Part shown: positions 11,990 through 23,376 of the stretch, one piece after another | How the letters are laid out: each line of letters opens with the position of its first letter | Numbering within the stretch: the stretch's first letter is position 1 | Assembly (NCBI RefSeq): GCF_024679245.1 | Contig: NC_090172.1 | Span: 7,735,233-7,799,232, forward strand | Direction of reading: 5' to 3' | Origin: Pseudorasbora parva | Taxonomy: Eukaryota > Chordata > Actinopteri > Cypriniformes > Gobionidae | DNA: 64,000 nucleotides | Made by a program: the position numbers and the translations under genes | Notes under the pieces: generated by a model | Database searches by the model: none | The model's input: only the letters and a program-made list of their open reading frames with translations | Told to the model about the DNA's origin: nothing

Positions 11990-12256
11990 CTCTGATCGCT
12001 GTAATAGATAAACCCTCCAAGAACTTCTTCAGTGTTTTTGAAAACTTTTGACAGGAAGCACAAAGAGCTTCTCACATCCATCATATTGGTTTCGTGGCAT
12101 CCCAACGTTTGTTCCGAAATATTATGAGCGTTCTGGGTGGGAGCAGATATGGTTAGTGTCATAAAAGAGCTAAACACTCTGAAGCGGCCGACGGGATACA
12201 TGCCGCATTTAAACAAGCACAGCCTTTGCCTGGCTTCAGTCTTCCTCCGAGAGAAC
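11990..12256 (-). other. Candidate host-gene internal exon (unrecognised)
   Basis: On the minus strand, a pyrimidine-rich tract ending CATCTTTTCAG precedes 12256, and a GTAAAT donor follows 11990. The 267-bp interval is open in one frame, starting after one leftover base; it begins FSRRKTEAR and ends GGFIYYSDQR. Its length is a multiple of three. I recognise no domain, and a 267-bp open stretch flanked by plausible splice sites can arise by chance, so this is a candidate only. Confidence 0.25.
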
Positions 12257-12420
12257 CTGAAAAGATGTAGATGAAGGAGCTTTGTAAAAATGCTAATATC
12301 TGCTGACAGCACCTGATAACAAAGGGTTGAACTAAAGAAAAAAACTACAGCAGAGGCTTACAAAGGAGGGAACATTGCTTTATGTTTCACATAAGATTGA
12401 TGGTATTATTTGCTGTGCCT

Positions 12421-12440
12421 CACACACACAAGCATGCATG

Positions 12441-12472
<32 letters not shown>

Positions 12473-12491
12473 CACACGCACACACACACAC
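12421..12491 (+). repeat. (CA)n microsatellite
   Basis: Imperfect CA array with GCATGCATG and CG interruptions. The sequence following it (about 12492-12620) resembles the sequence following the long CA array at 41550-41749. Confidence 0.95.
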
Positions 12492-12620
12492 TTTTTTGGT
12501 CAAACACAGCTTGGTATGATATATAAGCTGTGGGTCTTCATGGGGACTTTCCATTGACAATCAATGATAAATGATGATTTTTATACTGCATAAACTGTAT
12601 ATTTTATTCCCCAACACTAA
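12492..12620 (+). repeat. CA-associated dispersed repeat, copy 1
   Basis: Shares the order of a GGGACT(T/C)TCCAT block, TTTTTATACTG, AAACTGTAT and ATTCCCC-like blocks with 41750-41835. Both copies directly follow a CA array, suggesting that the array is part of the dispersed element. Confidence 0.6.
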
Positions 12621-12623
12621 CAT

Positions 12624-12627
<4 letters not shown>

Positions 12628-12706
<79 letters not shown>
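12628..12706 (+). repeat. (AGAC)n microsatellite
   Basis: About 19 nearly perfect AGAC units. A second array of the same unit lies at 39113-39158. Confidence 0.95.
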
Positions 12707-12707
<1 letters not shown>

Positions 12708-14264
12708 GACCTAGCTGCCACTATCTTTGAGCAACTTTTGGAAGTATAACATTTATGAACAGTTAAAGTCAACTCAGTTCAACCTGAATCATTTTCAAGT
12801 ACTCTGACCTTCAGGCTGACCCAACCACATTGACCTGTCATGGACCTGTCAACACCTACACTGCTCAGTGTGGCACCGCAGCGAACATGGTTCGCAGAGT
12901 AGGACGTGATCTTGGATCTTTATCTTTGTTGTCCCAGGAACATCATTAGCACTAACCCTAACTTATGCCCAACCCTTTAGCAGTCGGGCATGTAGGCTCC
13001 TTGTGTCCAAGTAGGTAAATCTCCACGCTGCCTCTCAGTGGACGGGATGTGTAAATGGAGGTGAGATGTCTAGACTAATGTGCAACCCTATCTGTAATAC
13101 AACTCCACATCCAGCCTCAGATTCAGACTGTAAAGTGCCAACCACTAGATCAATGCCATTGATCTGTCTGTTGAGTGGAGACTGGTGTTCTGGTTTAACC
13201 CATTAGAAAAGTCATCTTTTTGAGCCTTTAATCTGCTGATGAGAGACTTAAATTAGCTGAGCTTTGGAGCACTGCTTAAGTTGGACTTCAGTATCTTTAT
13301 ATACAGTATAAATGTCAAAATGTCCTGTTCTGTTTAAAATATGGCACCACAGAATGCTGGTTGCACTTAAATTATTTTAATATGTTAATTCTGAATGTAA
13401 ATTCGAATAACAGTGCAGTTTAAATTATGATAAATTATTTTACCTTAGCAAACATATCAAAATAAATGCACTTCATTAAAGCAAAACAGTTGATTATTAA
13501 AACAATGATTTTAAAAGTAAACGTTTTTAACTCAACATCATCACATTAAGTTTGTTAAGAAACATAGTGTACTACATTTAGGTACAATAAAGTTGCCTTT
13601 TATCGTATTGATAGTTTATTATCTGCAAGTACAGTTTAAAAAATATACTTTTTTAAGGTACACAACAAGTGCACATTGAACACAATTAAGTGCAATTTTC
13701 TTTTCCACAGGGATGCGTTTAAAGCTGAAGAAAGAAACAACAAGAAACAAACTGATTTGTTTTCTGAGTCATCTCAGTCTGTTTTTATTACTTTTGGACA
13801 GATGGAAATTCATTTTGCTGGTGTCTTCTGTACAACCATTCAAGTAAACTACTGACACATTATAAAAAAAAATGTTTTTTGCATTGGTGAACTATTATTG
13901 TGGCGTAATTTGTTCATATAAATGCACATCGTTAAACAGAAAACGAAGGCTTTGCATGTCAGTCAGACACTCTCTTCCTGTCTAAGGCTTATTTTTGTCC
14001 AGAAAAAGCTGCAGTGTGAAACAGACCTTTTGCCATTATGTCAAAGTAGCTACGTGAGACTAATCATAAACTAAGAAATGCTTGGCTCATTAAATATTCA
14101 TGAGCTATAGTCTCAGAAACTTTTATCCGCTGTTTTAGTTTCAGGTTCTGAAAAGACGAACAGTTAACAGGTTAGTAAAAAAAACTGTGCTGCAATTATC
14201 CGGGCATTTTTTTAACTTCATTGAACTTCATTAAAAAAATGACTCCTGGTGAAATGTTTTAATG
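12707..14264. other. No gene seen
   Basis: AT-rich, with no clear repeat ends. Short open frames only. Confidence 0.4.
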
Positions 14265-14480
14265 TTGTTTAATCTCTATGTGGTGTTTTTAATATTCATG
14301 TGCAAATTCATAAGTCAGCACCATTGCTGAGTATTTTCTCCTTAAAAATGAAGTGAACCAAAGACAAAAAGTTTGAAATCAAGGGTGTTTCTGACAAACA
14401 CCATTGATTTAAATTTTCATTGTAGTTCACAAACTACCTTGTAACCAATCACGTCAATGTGTAGGCGGCCTTTAGCGTAT
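14265..14480 (+). repeat. Dispersed repeat, uninterrupted copy
   Basis: Matches the two flanks of the 47412-48563 element in order: a TCTATGTGGTG block, then TAAATTCATAAGTCA-type, GAGTATTTTCTCCTTAAAA and AAGTGAACCAAAGACA blocks. This copy has no insertion and serves as the empty site for that element. Confidence 0.75.
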
Positions 14481-14775
14481 CATTAACTATTCTCTAGAGC
14501 AGGAGACTGACTGCTATAGCAGGTGAATTTGCCGTGTATTACAATGTTAAGATAAACATGCCTTTCTCCATGGCCTGTCCTAAGAGTTTCTTAGGATGCT
14601 CATTTTTAGAAGGCAGCTAGACTGACACCCAGAGACGGATTAAGGTGATCAGGGGCCCCATGGCTGCTCTTTGTGTGAGGCTCCTCTTAATCATTATACT
14701 TTACAGGAATCATTTATTTAGAGCCATGCATGGTTCACATGCAAATATGGCGAACTGGCATATATACACACACAT
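14481..14775. other. No gene seen
   Basis: About 14630-14700 contains AGAGACGGATTAAGG and GGGGCCCC, reminiscent of a short fish DNA-transposon fragment. Otherwise unassigned. Confidence 0.3.
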
Positions 14776-14877
14776 TAAAGCCCTATTCGGACTGGATTAG
14801 TTTAACATGGGGACGTGGGGGTAAAGTAATTATAACCAGAGGTTCTCAGTGATTTTAGTCCCGTCCGAATGTGCCAT

Positions 14878-15390
14878 TGTAACGATGAGTCCACAGGTTG
14901 GGGATCCATATGCAGCTTTATTTAAAAAGCAATAAGATAAACCAACAGGCAGAGGTCAATCACCAACAACAGGAATAACCAGGGAAAGGCAGAGGCGTAG
15001 TTACTGGACAGGCAGGGGGTCGAGGCAGGCAGCAAACCAAGTCAACGGAATCTAGTCGAGCAAAGCACAGGTCAATAGGCAGGCAGCAAGGGATCAAAAC
15101 CAGAGATACAGTCTAAAGTCGTACACGGGAGAAACCAGAAACAGGATAGTTTCGCTCGACGCTCGGAGTTGTCAGCAGTAGCAAAATAAAACTTCGCAGT
15201 GAATGACAGAGTGAAGCTAGTTTATATAGACTGAGGTGATGAGGCTAATGGTACTCAGGTGTAAACAATGATGGCTGGTGAGTCAGGGCAAAGGATTGTG
15301 GGTAATGAAGTCCGGAGGGAGGATTAATATTCAGGTGAGGTGGCCCTCTGGTGGCGATCGGTGGGAGCCACAGCGGCTTGATTTGTGACA
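14878..15390 (-). mobile_element. Solo LTR (513 bp) with GCCAT target duplication
   Basis: On the minus strand the unit starts TGTCACAAATC and ends CATCGTTACA, with 5-bp GCCAT duplications outside (14873-14877 and 15391-15395). On the same strand it has a TATA box (TCTATATAAA, about 15221-15230) and an AATAAA signal (complement of 14917-14922) near its 3' end, in the order U3-R-U5. No internal retrotransposon sequence is attached, as expected after LTR-LTR recombination. Probably Ty3/Gypsy type. Confidence 0.88.
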
Positions 15391-15417
15391 GCCATCTCGG
15401 TAATCATTGCGGACAAT

Positions 15418-16146
15418 TGCCCTATTCGGACTGGATTAGTTTAACATGGGGACATGGGGGTAAAGTAATTATTACCAGAGGTTCTCTGTGATTTTAGTTC
15501 CGTCCGAATGTGCCATCTTGGTAATCATTACGGAGAATGTCAGTAAAGATTACCAAGACTTTTACCTTCTGTAAAAAGGTCCGGAAAAATTACCTCAGGT
15601 AATACTAATCCCGTTCGAATAGACCTGCTGTAAAAATGTATGGTAAAATTCCGTCATTTCCTGTTTAAAAGTTAAAAAAAGGCACATTTTGCGACTTGGA
15701 GGCGCTTGAAGCATTCGGTTGCATTGTAGGTGGTGGTGCAAATCTGTGGAAAATGCCCAGTATTTTCCGCATATCATTTAAAGCAAAAAGAAGATCAAAA
15801 GCACTTATTAGAGGCACAACACATTTTAGCTCTAGGGAAGTGTCTATTACCAACATGATCCAATCAGAATCGTTAGACTGGACCTAACTGTTTATTAAAA
15901 CACATATTTATTGGAGACGGAGTTCAGACTGGCGCTAAGGTTGTGTGTTTGCTCACGTTATAACGGTAACGTCATACGCACATGACATCAAGGAGGTGTG
16001 TAAAGCGAGTTACTCCTCCCACTTCTGCTAGGTTTTCTGAGATGTCTTATCCCGTGCGAATTGGCCATTAATATTACAGACGTCCTGAGGTAAAATGACT
16101 TTACCCCCATGTCCCCATGTTAAACTAATCCAGTCCGAATAGGGCT
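15418..16146. mobile_element. Second copy of the same family, inserted into the first
   Basis: A 729-bp unit with the same termini (GCCCTATTCGGACTGG at left, CCAGTCCGAATAGGGCT at right). It lies in the middle of the outer copy: outer-copy sequence stops at GGACAAT and resumes at TATGTCAGTAAAG (16147). In the inner copy the equivalent sequence is continuous (GGAGAATGTCAGTAAAG near 15532-15548). The flanking triplets AAT and TAT are an imperfect target duplication. Confidence 0.8.
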
Positions 16147-16724
16147 TATGTCAGTAAAGATTACCGAGACTTTTACCCTCTGTAAAAAGGTCTGGAAAAC
16201 TGACCTCGGGTAATCCTAATCCCGTTCGAATAGACCTGCTGTAAAAATGTATGGTAAAATTCCATCATTTCCTGTTTAAAAGTTTTTTTAAAAGAGCATT
16301 TTGCGAACTTGGAGGCGCTTGAAGCATTCGGTTGCGTTGTAGGTGGTGGGACAAATCTGTGGCAAATGTCCAGTATTTTCCGCATATCATTTAAAGCAAA
16401 AAGAAGATCAAAAGCACTTATTAGAGGCACAACACTTATTTTAGCTCTAGGAAAGTGTCTATTACCAACACATCACATATATATATTGGAGACAGAGTTC
16501 AGACTGGCGCTCAGGTTGTGTGTTTGCTCACGTGATAACGGTAACATCATACGCACATGACGTCAAGGAGGTGTGTAAAGCGATTTACTCCTCCCACTTC
16601 TGCTAGTTTTACTGAGATGTCTTATCCCATGCGAATTGGCCATTAAAATTACAGACGTCCTGAGGTAAAATGACTTTACCCCCATGTCCCCATGTTAATC
16701 TAATCCCGTCCGAATAGGGCTTAA

Positions 16725-17079
16725 GACAGCCAATACTACCGTGTTTCCTCTACATTGCTTCAAGTGGTGGACCACCGCAGTACAAAAATGACCACACCAC
16801 GCTGAATGAGAAATTGAACATTAAAAACAAAACACCAATACAAACAAGGCACAGTGCTAGAAGCAGCCCTTTAATTAACAGAGATGGTGGAAAGATTATA
16901 CCCTCTGCAACCACAGCCACAAAACAATTACAAAGGAAATATGTAACTATAAACAGCAAAGCAACAGCACTTAATGCATTCACAGTTCAACTGCAAGCTG
17001 GTTTAGGTAGACTACAGCATCTGCATCAGTGCAGAACACCCTGTTTTACCAAGGGGGTAATCTAGCACTTGGAAAGCGT
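16725..17079. other. No gene seen
   Basis: Short frames on both strands with no recognised motif. Confidence 0.35.
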
Positions 17080-17735
17080 TCCACCCAGAGGGGCGGCCAT
17101 TGCTAACCAAGCCATCACCTGCTGTTAGCATCCCATTGACTCCCATTCATTTTTGAGTCACTTTGACAGTGAATAACTTTACATCAGAGGTGTTTAAAGA
17201 CTCCATTTGTCCATTGTTTATTTCTAAAGAAACACGACAATGCATAAAAGGCTCCGTTACCTTGTATCTAACGCTATCGCCCCGCAGAAGCTGTTTTTGT
17301 AAAAATAGGCTAACTATTGCGTCATAACCAACGCGACTCTGTCGCACAGTTGAGAAATTACCGTATAGACCTGAGGAGACGCTCGCAGGCAATCTTTTAC
17401 TTTTACTGTTTACTGTAATCTTTTAATGAGACAGTCGGGGGGACATGGAGACATAAAGTCTGATAAAGTCAAGGGAGAAGAATGGAGAGAAGCCCATAGT
17501 GAGCCAAAAGCAACGGCAGAAAATATTTAAACAACGGGATTCAGATTTCACTTTCCACAACTACTAGAAGACCTACAGCTGTCAGACAGGAGGCTCACGT
17601 CACATCTACGTCGTCAAGCTCAGTCTGAGCCTGCACAGTTCGCTTAGCCATCAGGAAGTGAGTGCTCCTTTACTGACATCACTTAACGCCGTAGAAGTCA
17701 ATGGGATAGCTCTGTCCATTTCTTTTACTGTCTAT
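17080..17735. repeat. Probable old dispersed repeat
   Basis: The stretch is more GC-rich than its surroundings. It has short inverted similarity at its ends (CCCATTGACTCCCATT near 17132 and AAGTCAATGGGA near 17696). I see no coding content and no sharp termini. Confidence 0.35.
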
Positions 17736-20700
17736 GTGTTTTACAGAGGCACAAACAACCACTGTGCAAAACACTAAACTGTGTATAAAACAAAGCCATT
17801 ATAAACCTGCAGTGGACTCCCTATCTGACTCACGAGGAGGTGAACAATAACTTTTACGCCGTCGCCGCGTGTTCCCACTTGAGCCTGATTACGGCATGGC
17901 ATAATGTTATAAGCACATATACCAGTGAACAATTTAAATACTATAAATCTCTTGAAGCCCACAGAGATTTCACCAATGGCTGGGTATGATTTATTTACAT
18001 TCCGACCGAAGTACTGTGACGACAGTTGTATCAGCAAAGGTGGGCTTGCTGTAATGATAATGATGTCATGTTAACTCTATAATTCATTAAGGATTAAGGA
18101 TGGCTTTTGAATTATTTAATAAGCTTTTTTATGCATTTTTTTCTTTGTTGTATCAAATACACAAACCAAAATGCCAAACACGATAAAACAGAAACAATGT
18201 TCCAATCAAACAAGTCATCATCATAAAACAAACTGTCTGACATTACTGAAGTAAATCATTATATGTAGAATTTAATAGTGTATTTTATTATAGTTTATTC
18301 GGTGATATGTTTGCAAAGGTGATGTTGTCGCACCGCTACAACCCAGGCCATAGGACGCCATGTTACGTCTGCTACATGCTGTCCGTGTCCTTTCTTCAAA
18401 GTGGGAAAGCTAAAAAAACGTTCCCGTTGTTTAGTTTTGACCCTTTCTGTCATGAGAAAAACTATTGCAACCTATCACACAACGATAACTTTATGATAAC
18501 GATAACAGCCTATCACTGAAAAGAACTCATCAAAAATCAAAAAAACATAACTCTCTAAAAACAGAACCCGTCAGCATTGATACCTTACAAATGGAGGCAA
18601 GAGCTCATTAAAAAGTCACATGACAAAGACCGATATTATCTGGTAGAATGCGTGTAATGATATCACCACTCAGAATTTGTCACTTGTCTGTTGCCTGGTT
18701 ACCAGTTTATCTGTAGCTGGCTAAGCGTGCTATTTGAGCAATGTAAATGCACATTAATAAGTGAAATATAATATAGCTCAAATTGAGTAAAGAGCATTTA
18801 CAACTTATCAAATTGTCTGACCTCCTCACTCATTTTCTTCCAAACAAGATCCTTTTTATTCCTGTACGAAGATGTATCGTGCAGCTCCAGGTATCCACAT
18901 ATGATTTTGTCCTCATTGTTTTCACTACTAGAGCAAGCTCCTGATTGGTTATCACCAAAGTTCAGATTTCACACGAATCACACATTATGCGTCTGAAACG
19001 CTCAATTTTCATCATTCATGTAAATTGCGCCATAGAATGTCTATTCACGTCTTTGCATTAACTTAACATGTAAATCACTTTTTAAGCTTCATTTGCATCT
19101 GGTTTTAAAAAAACATGAAATGGCGAATGGGAACATGGTTTGTCTAACATTAGCTGTTTGATAAAATAGTCAAGCTAAAGGCTACTCATATTAATTTTCC
19201 TCCGATGTTGTGTATGATAAATGTATTCACTATCATTGCAAATGCTTTAGTAGACATCAGAACTCAGTAATGGAAAGTTTGAAAAGCTTCACAGTAGTCA
19301 AGTTTGTTCTCTGTATGGCAATCAGTACACCAACAGAGCACATAATGTCCCATAAAGTACCACAGTATGTCAATCATGGACTCATAAATATGGAATACAA
19401 ATTAACTGGCACCTGTTATTTTCCTCTGGGTGATGATCTTCCATCTTGCTCAGTATCGATTGAGCTGCATCCCCAGGTCAAACGGCTCAGTCCACAAGAG
19501 CTCCAGCTGTCTTTTACATTGCCTACGCAAGCCATAGGAGCAAAAGTCATTTATGCATTCTGCTGCTATTCCTCATTCTAATTCATTTCATTTTCTTTTA
19601 AATATGTGCAAGCACTAACAACACATAGTCCCATGTCTGCACCAGGAGATATCACCATATCACCTCCAGGTTGAGCCAGAAATGTGTTTGATAAATCAAA
19701 AAGAAAACGACATTAGCTGGTTTTAATAAAACCTTCGGAGGGATTTCTCCCAATCTCTAACACTCCAAACCCACAGTTTCATCAGCACCAAATTAAGAAG
19801 GCCCCATCTTGTGTTTGTCAACTCTTAATTGTTAATTACATTAGTCAGTGGGATGGATTAAGAAATCAGCTCCAGCAGCCCTGCAGGAGAGTCATCTGAG
19901 GTGAAGAGAGCAGGTTTATTTGCTTGCATTGTACTAAAAGCTATTTCGATTTTCCATCATAGTTTATCTCAATTCACACCGCACCCGCAGACGGCAACAG
20001 ACACTTGGTCGGGTTTTGTTGGATCAGTGTGTTAACCCTGTTGCCTTGTTTCTGCCAGATGAACATGCTAAATCGGAATTAGAATGAGTGACGTGTTGTA
20101 ATCTGGTGACTGTCTGCATGTGTCTATCAGTGCTGTGTGAATTGGCCTTTATAGGATGCATCCTCTATCTGATCTTTACTTTCTCCTGAGCAGACCCCTG
20201 CTAAAAACTCCAACGTAGCTCACAATCAATTGTTGTTGGGTGCTAAACCAGACTGGTTTATAATTAGGGCTTTGGTATTGATACACATTTTTTATTTTAA
20301 TCTGAATTTGATTCCTAAATGCTTGATTCACTTTGACTAATGCATTTGATTTATGCAGGTCCACCATCTGATCTGATCTGGATAAGGCCCGGATCCGGCT
20401 GACTATAATGCTTTGTGGTCTTGTCTAGGCACAGGTCCACCTATTCAGCCTAACAATTATTTAAAATAATTTGACTAATAGAAATTGATAACCATTACCA
20501 CGTCAATCACAAACTGTTAAAACATTTTGTTAACCGTTAAAACACAAGCTAATGCAATGCGTAAATCAAAATACAGGTAAAACACCTGAAAAAAAAAACG
20601 ATGTGATTTTGTGAGATCAGATCTTCGTGTGGAGCATGGCTGTCGTCAGACTCGTACATACAAATCTCACTGAAGTATTAATGGCAAAAGGAATGTTTGG

Positions 20701-20794
20701 AAATTTAATCTGATATTTCCTGACCCACTACAGCAAAGGCTTAAAAACATTTTGGGAGGTAAAAACACTGACTTTTGTGCAGTAATGTGTATAT
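17736..20794. other. No gene seen
   Basis: AT-rich spacer. The longest open stretch (19210-19581) lacks recognised motifs and does not begin with ATG. No terminal repeats found. Confidence 0.4.
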
Positions 20795-21910
20795 ACATCG
20801 ATCAGGCATAGCATTATGACCGGCATAACATATATTCACATATATTCACTGAGAGGTGAAGTGAATGACACTGATTATCTCTTCATCACGGCACCTGTTA
20901 GTGGGTGGAATATATCAGGCAGCAAATGTCCTCAAAGTTGATGTGTTAGAAGCAGGAAAAATGGGCAAGCATAAGTATTTGAGCAAATTGGACAAGGGCC
21001 AGATTGTGATGGCTAGACGACGGGTTCAGAGCATCTCCAAAACTGCAGCTCTTGTGGGGTGTTCCCGGTTTGCAGTTGTCAGTATCTATCAAAAGTGGTT
21101 CAAGGAAGGAACAATGGTGAGGGGTCATGGTCAGGAACAGGGTCATGAGCAGCTAAGGCTCATTGATGCACGTGGGGAGGCTACTGAAGAAGAGCTACTG
21201 TAGCTCAAATTGCTCAAAAAGATAATGATGGTTCTGATATAAAGGTGTCAGAATACACAGTGCATCACAATTTATTGCATATTGGGCTGCATAGCCGCAG
21301 ATCAGTCAGGGTGCCCATGCTGACCCCTGTCCACCGCCGAAAGCAACAGTGGGCATCAGAACTGGACCACGGAGCAATGGAAGAATGTGGCCTGGTCTGA
21401 TGAATAGTGTTTTATTTTACATCACGTGGATGGACAGATGCATGCATCACTTACTTGGGGAACACATGGCACCAGGATGCATTATGGGAAGAAGGCAAGA
21501 CGGTGGAGGCAGTGTGATGCTTTGGGCAATGTTCTGCTGGGAAACCTTGGGTCCTGCCATCCATATGGATGTTACTTTGACATGTACCACCTACCTAAGC
21601 ATTGTTGCAGACCATGTAAACCCTTTCATGGAAACGGTATTCCCTGGTGGTTGTGGTCTCTTTCAGCAGGATAATGCGCCCTGCAACAAAGCAAAAATGG
21701 TTCAGGAATGGTTTGAGGAGCACAACAATGAGTTTGAGGTGTTGACTTTGTCATGTCTGCGACCTGATCTGTCTCATGTTGTCATGTCTCGTTGTTTTGT
21801 GTTGACAGTTCACCATGTGTGCTGCCGTCAGTGTGGTGTTTTCCCCACCCCCTTGTTATTCCATCAGCACTATCACGCACCGCTCTCACCTGTGATCAAT
21901 CTGACTTCCC

Positions 21911-21952
21911 CTATTTAATCCTCTCGTGTTTGCTGTCTTGTGCCAGATTGTC
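21911..21952 (+). promoter_or_regulatory. LTR core promoter and predicted transcript start
   Basis: CTATTTAATC (21911-21920) is a TATA-like box. About 30 nt downstream is GCCAGATTGTC (21942-21952), the exact complement of the primer site at 22405-22415. Under the self-priming model this 11-mer would be the 5' end of the RNA, and the TATA spacing fits that independently. Confidence 0.7.
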
Positions 21953-22353
21953 TGTGTTTGTTTACCTTGCGATTCGGCCAGCCTTTCTCCTGTCCTGTCT
22001 TGGAATTTCTCGTGTTGTGTCCCGTTTTGAGGCTCCAGTGCCTGTTTGAGTTGCTTTTAGTTTTCTCTCTCCTCTCCTGCCGCCCCAGACTGCTCGTGCG
22101 TTGTTCCTGCCCGTTTGTCTGCCGCCCTCGGCTCTGGGCCGCCTCGCGTCAGGCCCGCGCTCCTCGCCCACCAGCTGTCTCTCTCGCTGCCGGACGCTTC
22201 GCCCCGCCCTCCCGGGCGCTCCGATCTACGCCGCGGGTTGCTTCTTCGGCCTTCCTGAAGACCGCACGGGACCGAGCTGCCAGCGCCCCCTGCTGTTCTC
22301 CTTGATAATTTTTGTTCTACTGATCTGCCCAGTTGTGTGCAAGTACTGTTGTT

Positions 22354-22359
22354 AATAAA
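22354..22359 (+). terminator. LTR polyadenylation signal
   Basis: AATAAA, 44 nt before the 5' LTR end. The equivalent in the 3' LTR (27327-27332) would be the functional one. Confidence 0.8.
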
Positions 22360-22404
22360 TTAAGTTTTGTGTCTGCAACTGAATCTCGTCCTGATTCGTG
22401 ACAG

Positions 22405-22415
22405 GACAATCTGGC
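22405..22415 (+). promoter_or_regulatory. Primer-binding site of self-priming (Tf1) type
   Basis: GACAATCTGGC starts 2 nt after the 5' LTR and is exactly complementary to GCCAGATTGTC at 21942-21952. I did not see the usual tRNA-complementary TGG start directly after the LTR. In Tf1 of fission yeast the first 11 nt of the RNA fold back on such a site to prime reverse transcription, and related vertebrate elements are grouped with Tf1. The gag ATG follows only 4 nt later. Confidence 0.75.
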
Positions 22416-22419
22416 CACA

Positions 22420-23376
22420 ATGGATTCAGCAGACACCGACCCGGTTCGCACAGCGCTCGTCCAGCAAAGTGTCCTGTTAGGCCAGCAAGTTACCCAGCTT
22501 ACCACCACTTCACGGGAGGTAGAGGTTCTGACTGCTCAGGTGGCCGATCTCAGTGCACGTGTTCTAGAGCTCCAGCAGGGAGTCGCGGGGGCTCAACCGC
22601 CCAACCTCCCTGTGCAACCCGCTCCTCACCATGAGCCCGAACCCCATGCCAACAGCCCACCACCTTAAGACGGGGATCCTAACTCTTGTCGGGCTTTTTT
22701 GTCCCAATGCTCCCTAGTGTTCGCACTGCAGCCCCGCCGCTACGCCACTGAAGACTCCCGGGTGGCGTATGTCCTAACTTTGCTCACCAGTAAGGCTCGT
22801 GAGTGGGGTACAGCCGTCTGGGATGCTCAAGCACCCTTTTGCCGTTGTTTTAAAGACTTCCGTGAAGAAATGATCAAATTGTTCGATCGATCAGCAAGGG
22901 GTGATGAGGCAGCTTCCAAGCTGGTCCGGCTCTCGCAGGAGGGTCGTTCCGTCACTGACTACGCCATCCAGTTCCAAACCTTGGCGGCCTCCTGCGACTG
23001 GAATGAGGGTGCCCTGCGCTCCAGGTTTCTTGACGGACTGGATGACAGCATCCAGGACGAGATCGCCACCCACGAGCTGCCCCGTGACATGGACTCTATG
23101 GTCGACCTGGCCCTTCGTATTGAGTCTCGACTCCTTCGTCGCCGCCAACGTCGGTCTGGTAACCCATTTTGGAGGTTGGGGGAGGGCTCCTTTTCTCAAG
23201 TCACCCCTGTCCAGTCTTCACCTCTCCCCGCAGACCCTGAACCCATGCAATTGGGCCGTCTCCGTCTAACACCTCAGGAGAAGCAGGATCATCTGGCTAG
23301 AGGTTTATGCCTTTACTGTGGGAAGCCTGGGCATTTTGCTCTAAAGTGCCCTTTAAAAGCCAAAGCCCACCAGTGA
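22420..23376 (+). CDS. Gag polyprotein, with one in-frame stop
   Basis: Gag forms the retrotransposon particle and binds its RNA. The frame opens at the first ATG of the predicted transcript ([17 protein letters not shown]). An N-terminal region with coiled-coil-like spacing ([20 protein letters not shown]) leads to a Pro-rich linker. A capsid-like region follows ([16 protein letters not shown] onward), then a CCHC zinc knuckle [14 protein letters not shown] at about residues 297-310. A TAA at 22666-22668 (codon 83) interrupts the frame between the linker and the GDP-CRAFL segment; the same frame continues on both sides. This looks like a single nonsense change, so this copy probably needs Gag from elsewhere. 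The end overlaps pol by about 70 bp in the +1/-1 relation. Confidence 0.88.

Larger units (their letters stand above)
14779..16721. mobile_element. TAA-flanked non-autonomous element, outer copy, with two insertions
   Basis: The left end AGCCCTATTCGGACTGGATT and the right end ending AATCCCGTCCGAATAGGGCT (about 49-bp inverted repeats) are flanked by TAA on each side (14776-14778 and 16722-16724). A 3-bp TWA duplication suggests PIF/Harbinger, but there is no transposase to confirm this. The copy is split by a solo LTR (14878-15390) and by a second copy of the same family (15418-16146). Without these insertions it would be about 700 bp. Confidence 0.8.
21749..22403 (+). repeat. 5' LTR (655 bp)
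   Basis: U3 is about 21749-21941, with a TATA-like box at 21911-21918. R starts near 21942 and includes AATAAA at 22354-22359; U5 is short and ends at 22403. Compared with the 3' LTR I see four transitions, three of them at CpG sites. Confidence 0.95.

Noticed and set aside
19210..19581. 123-residue plus-strand frame
   Set aside because: Starts at a GTG, no splice signals or motif that I can recognise.
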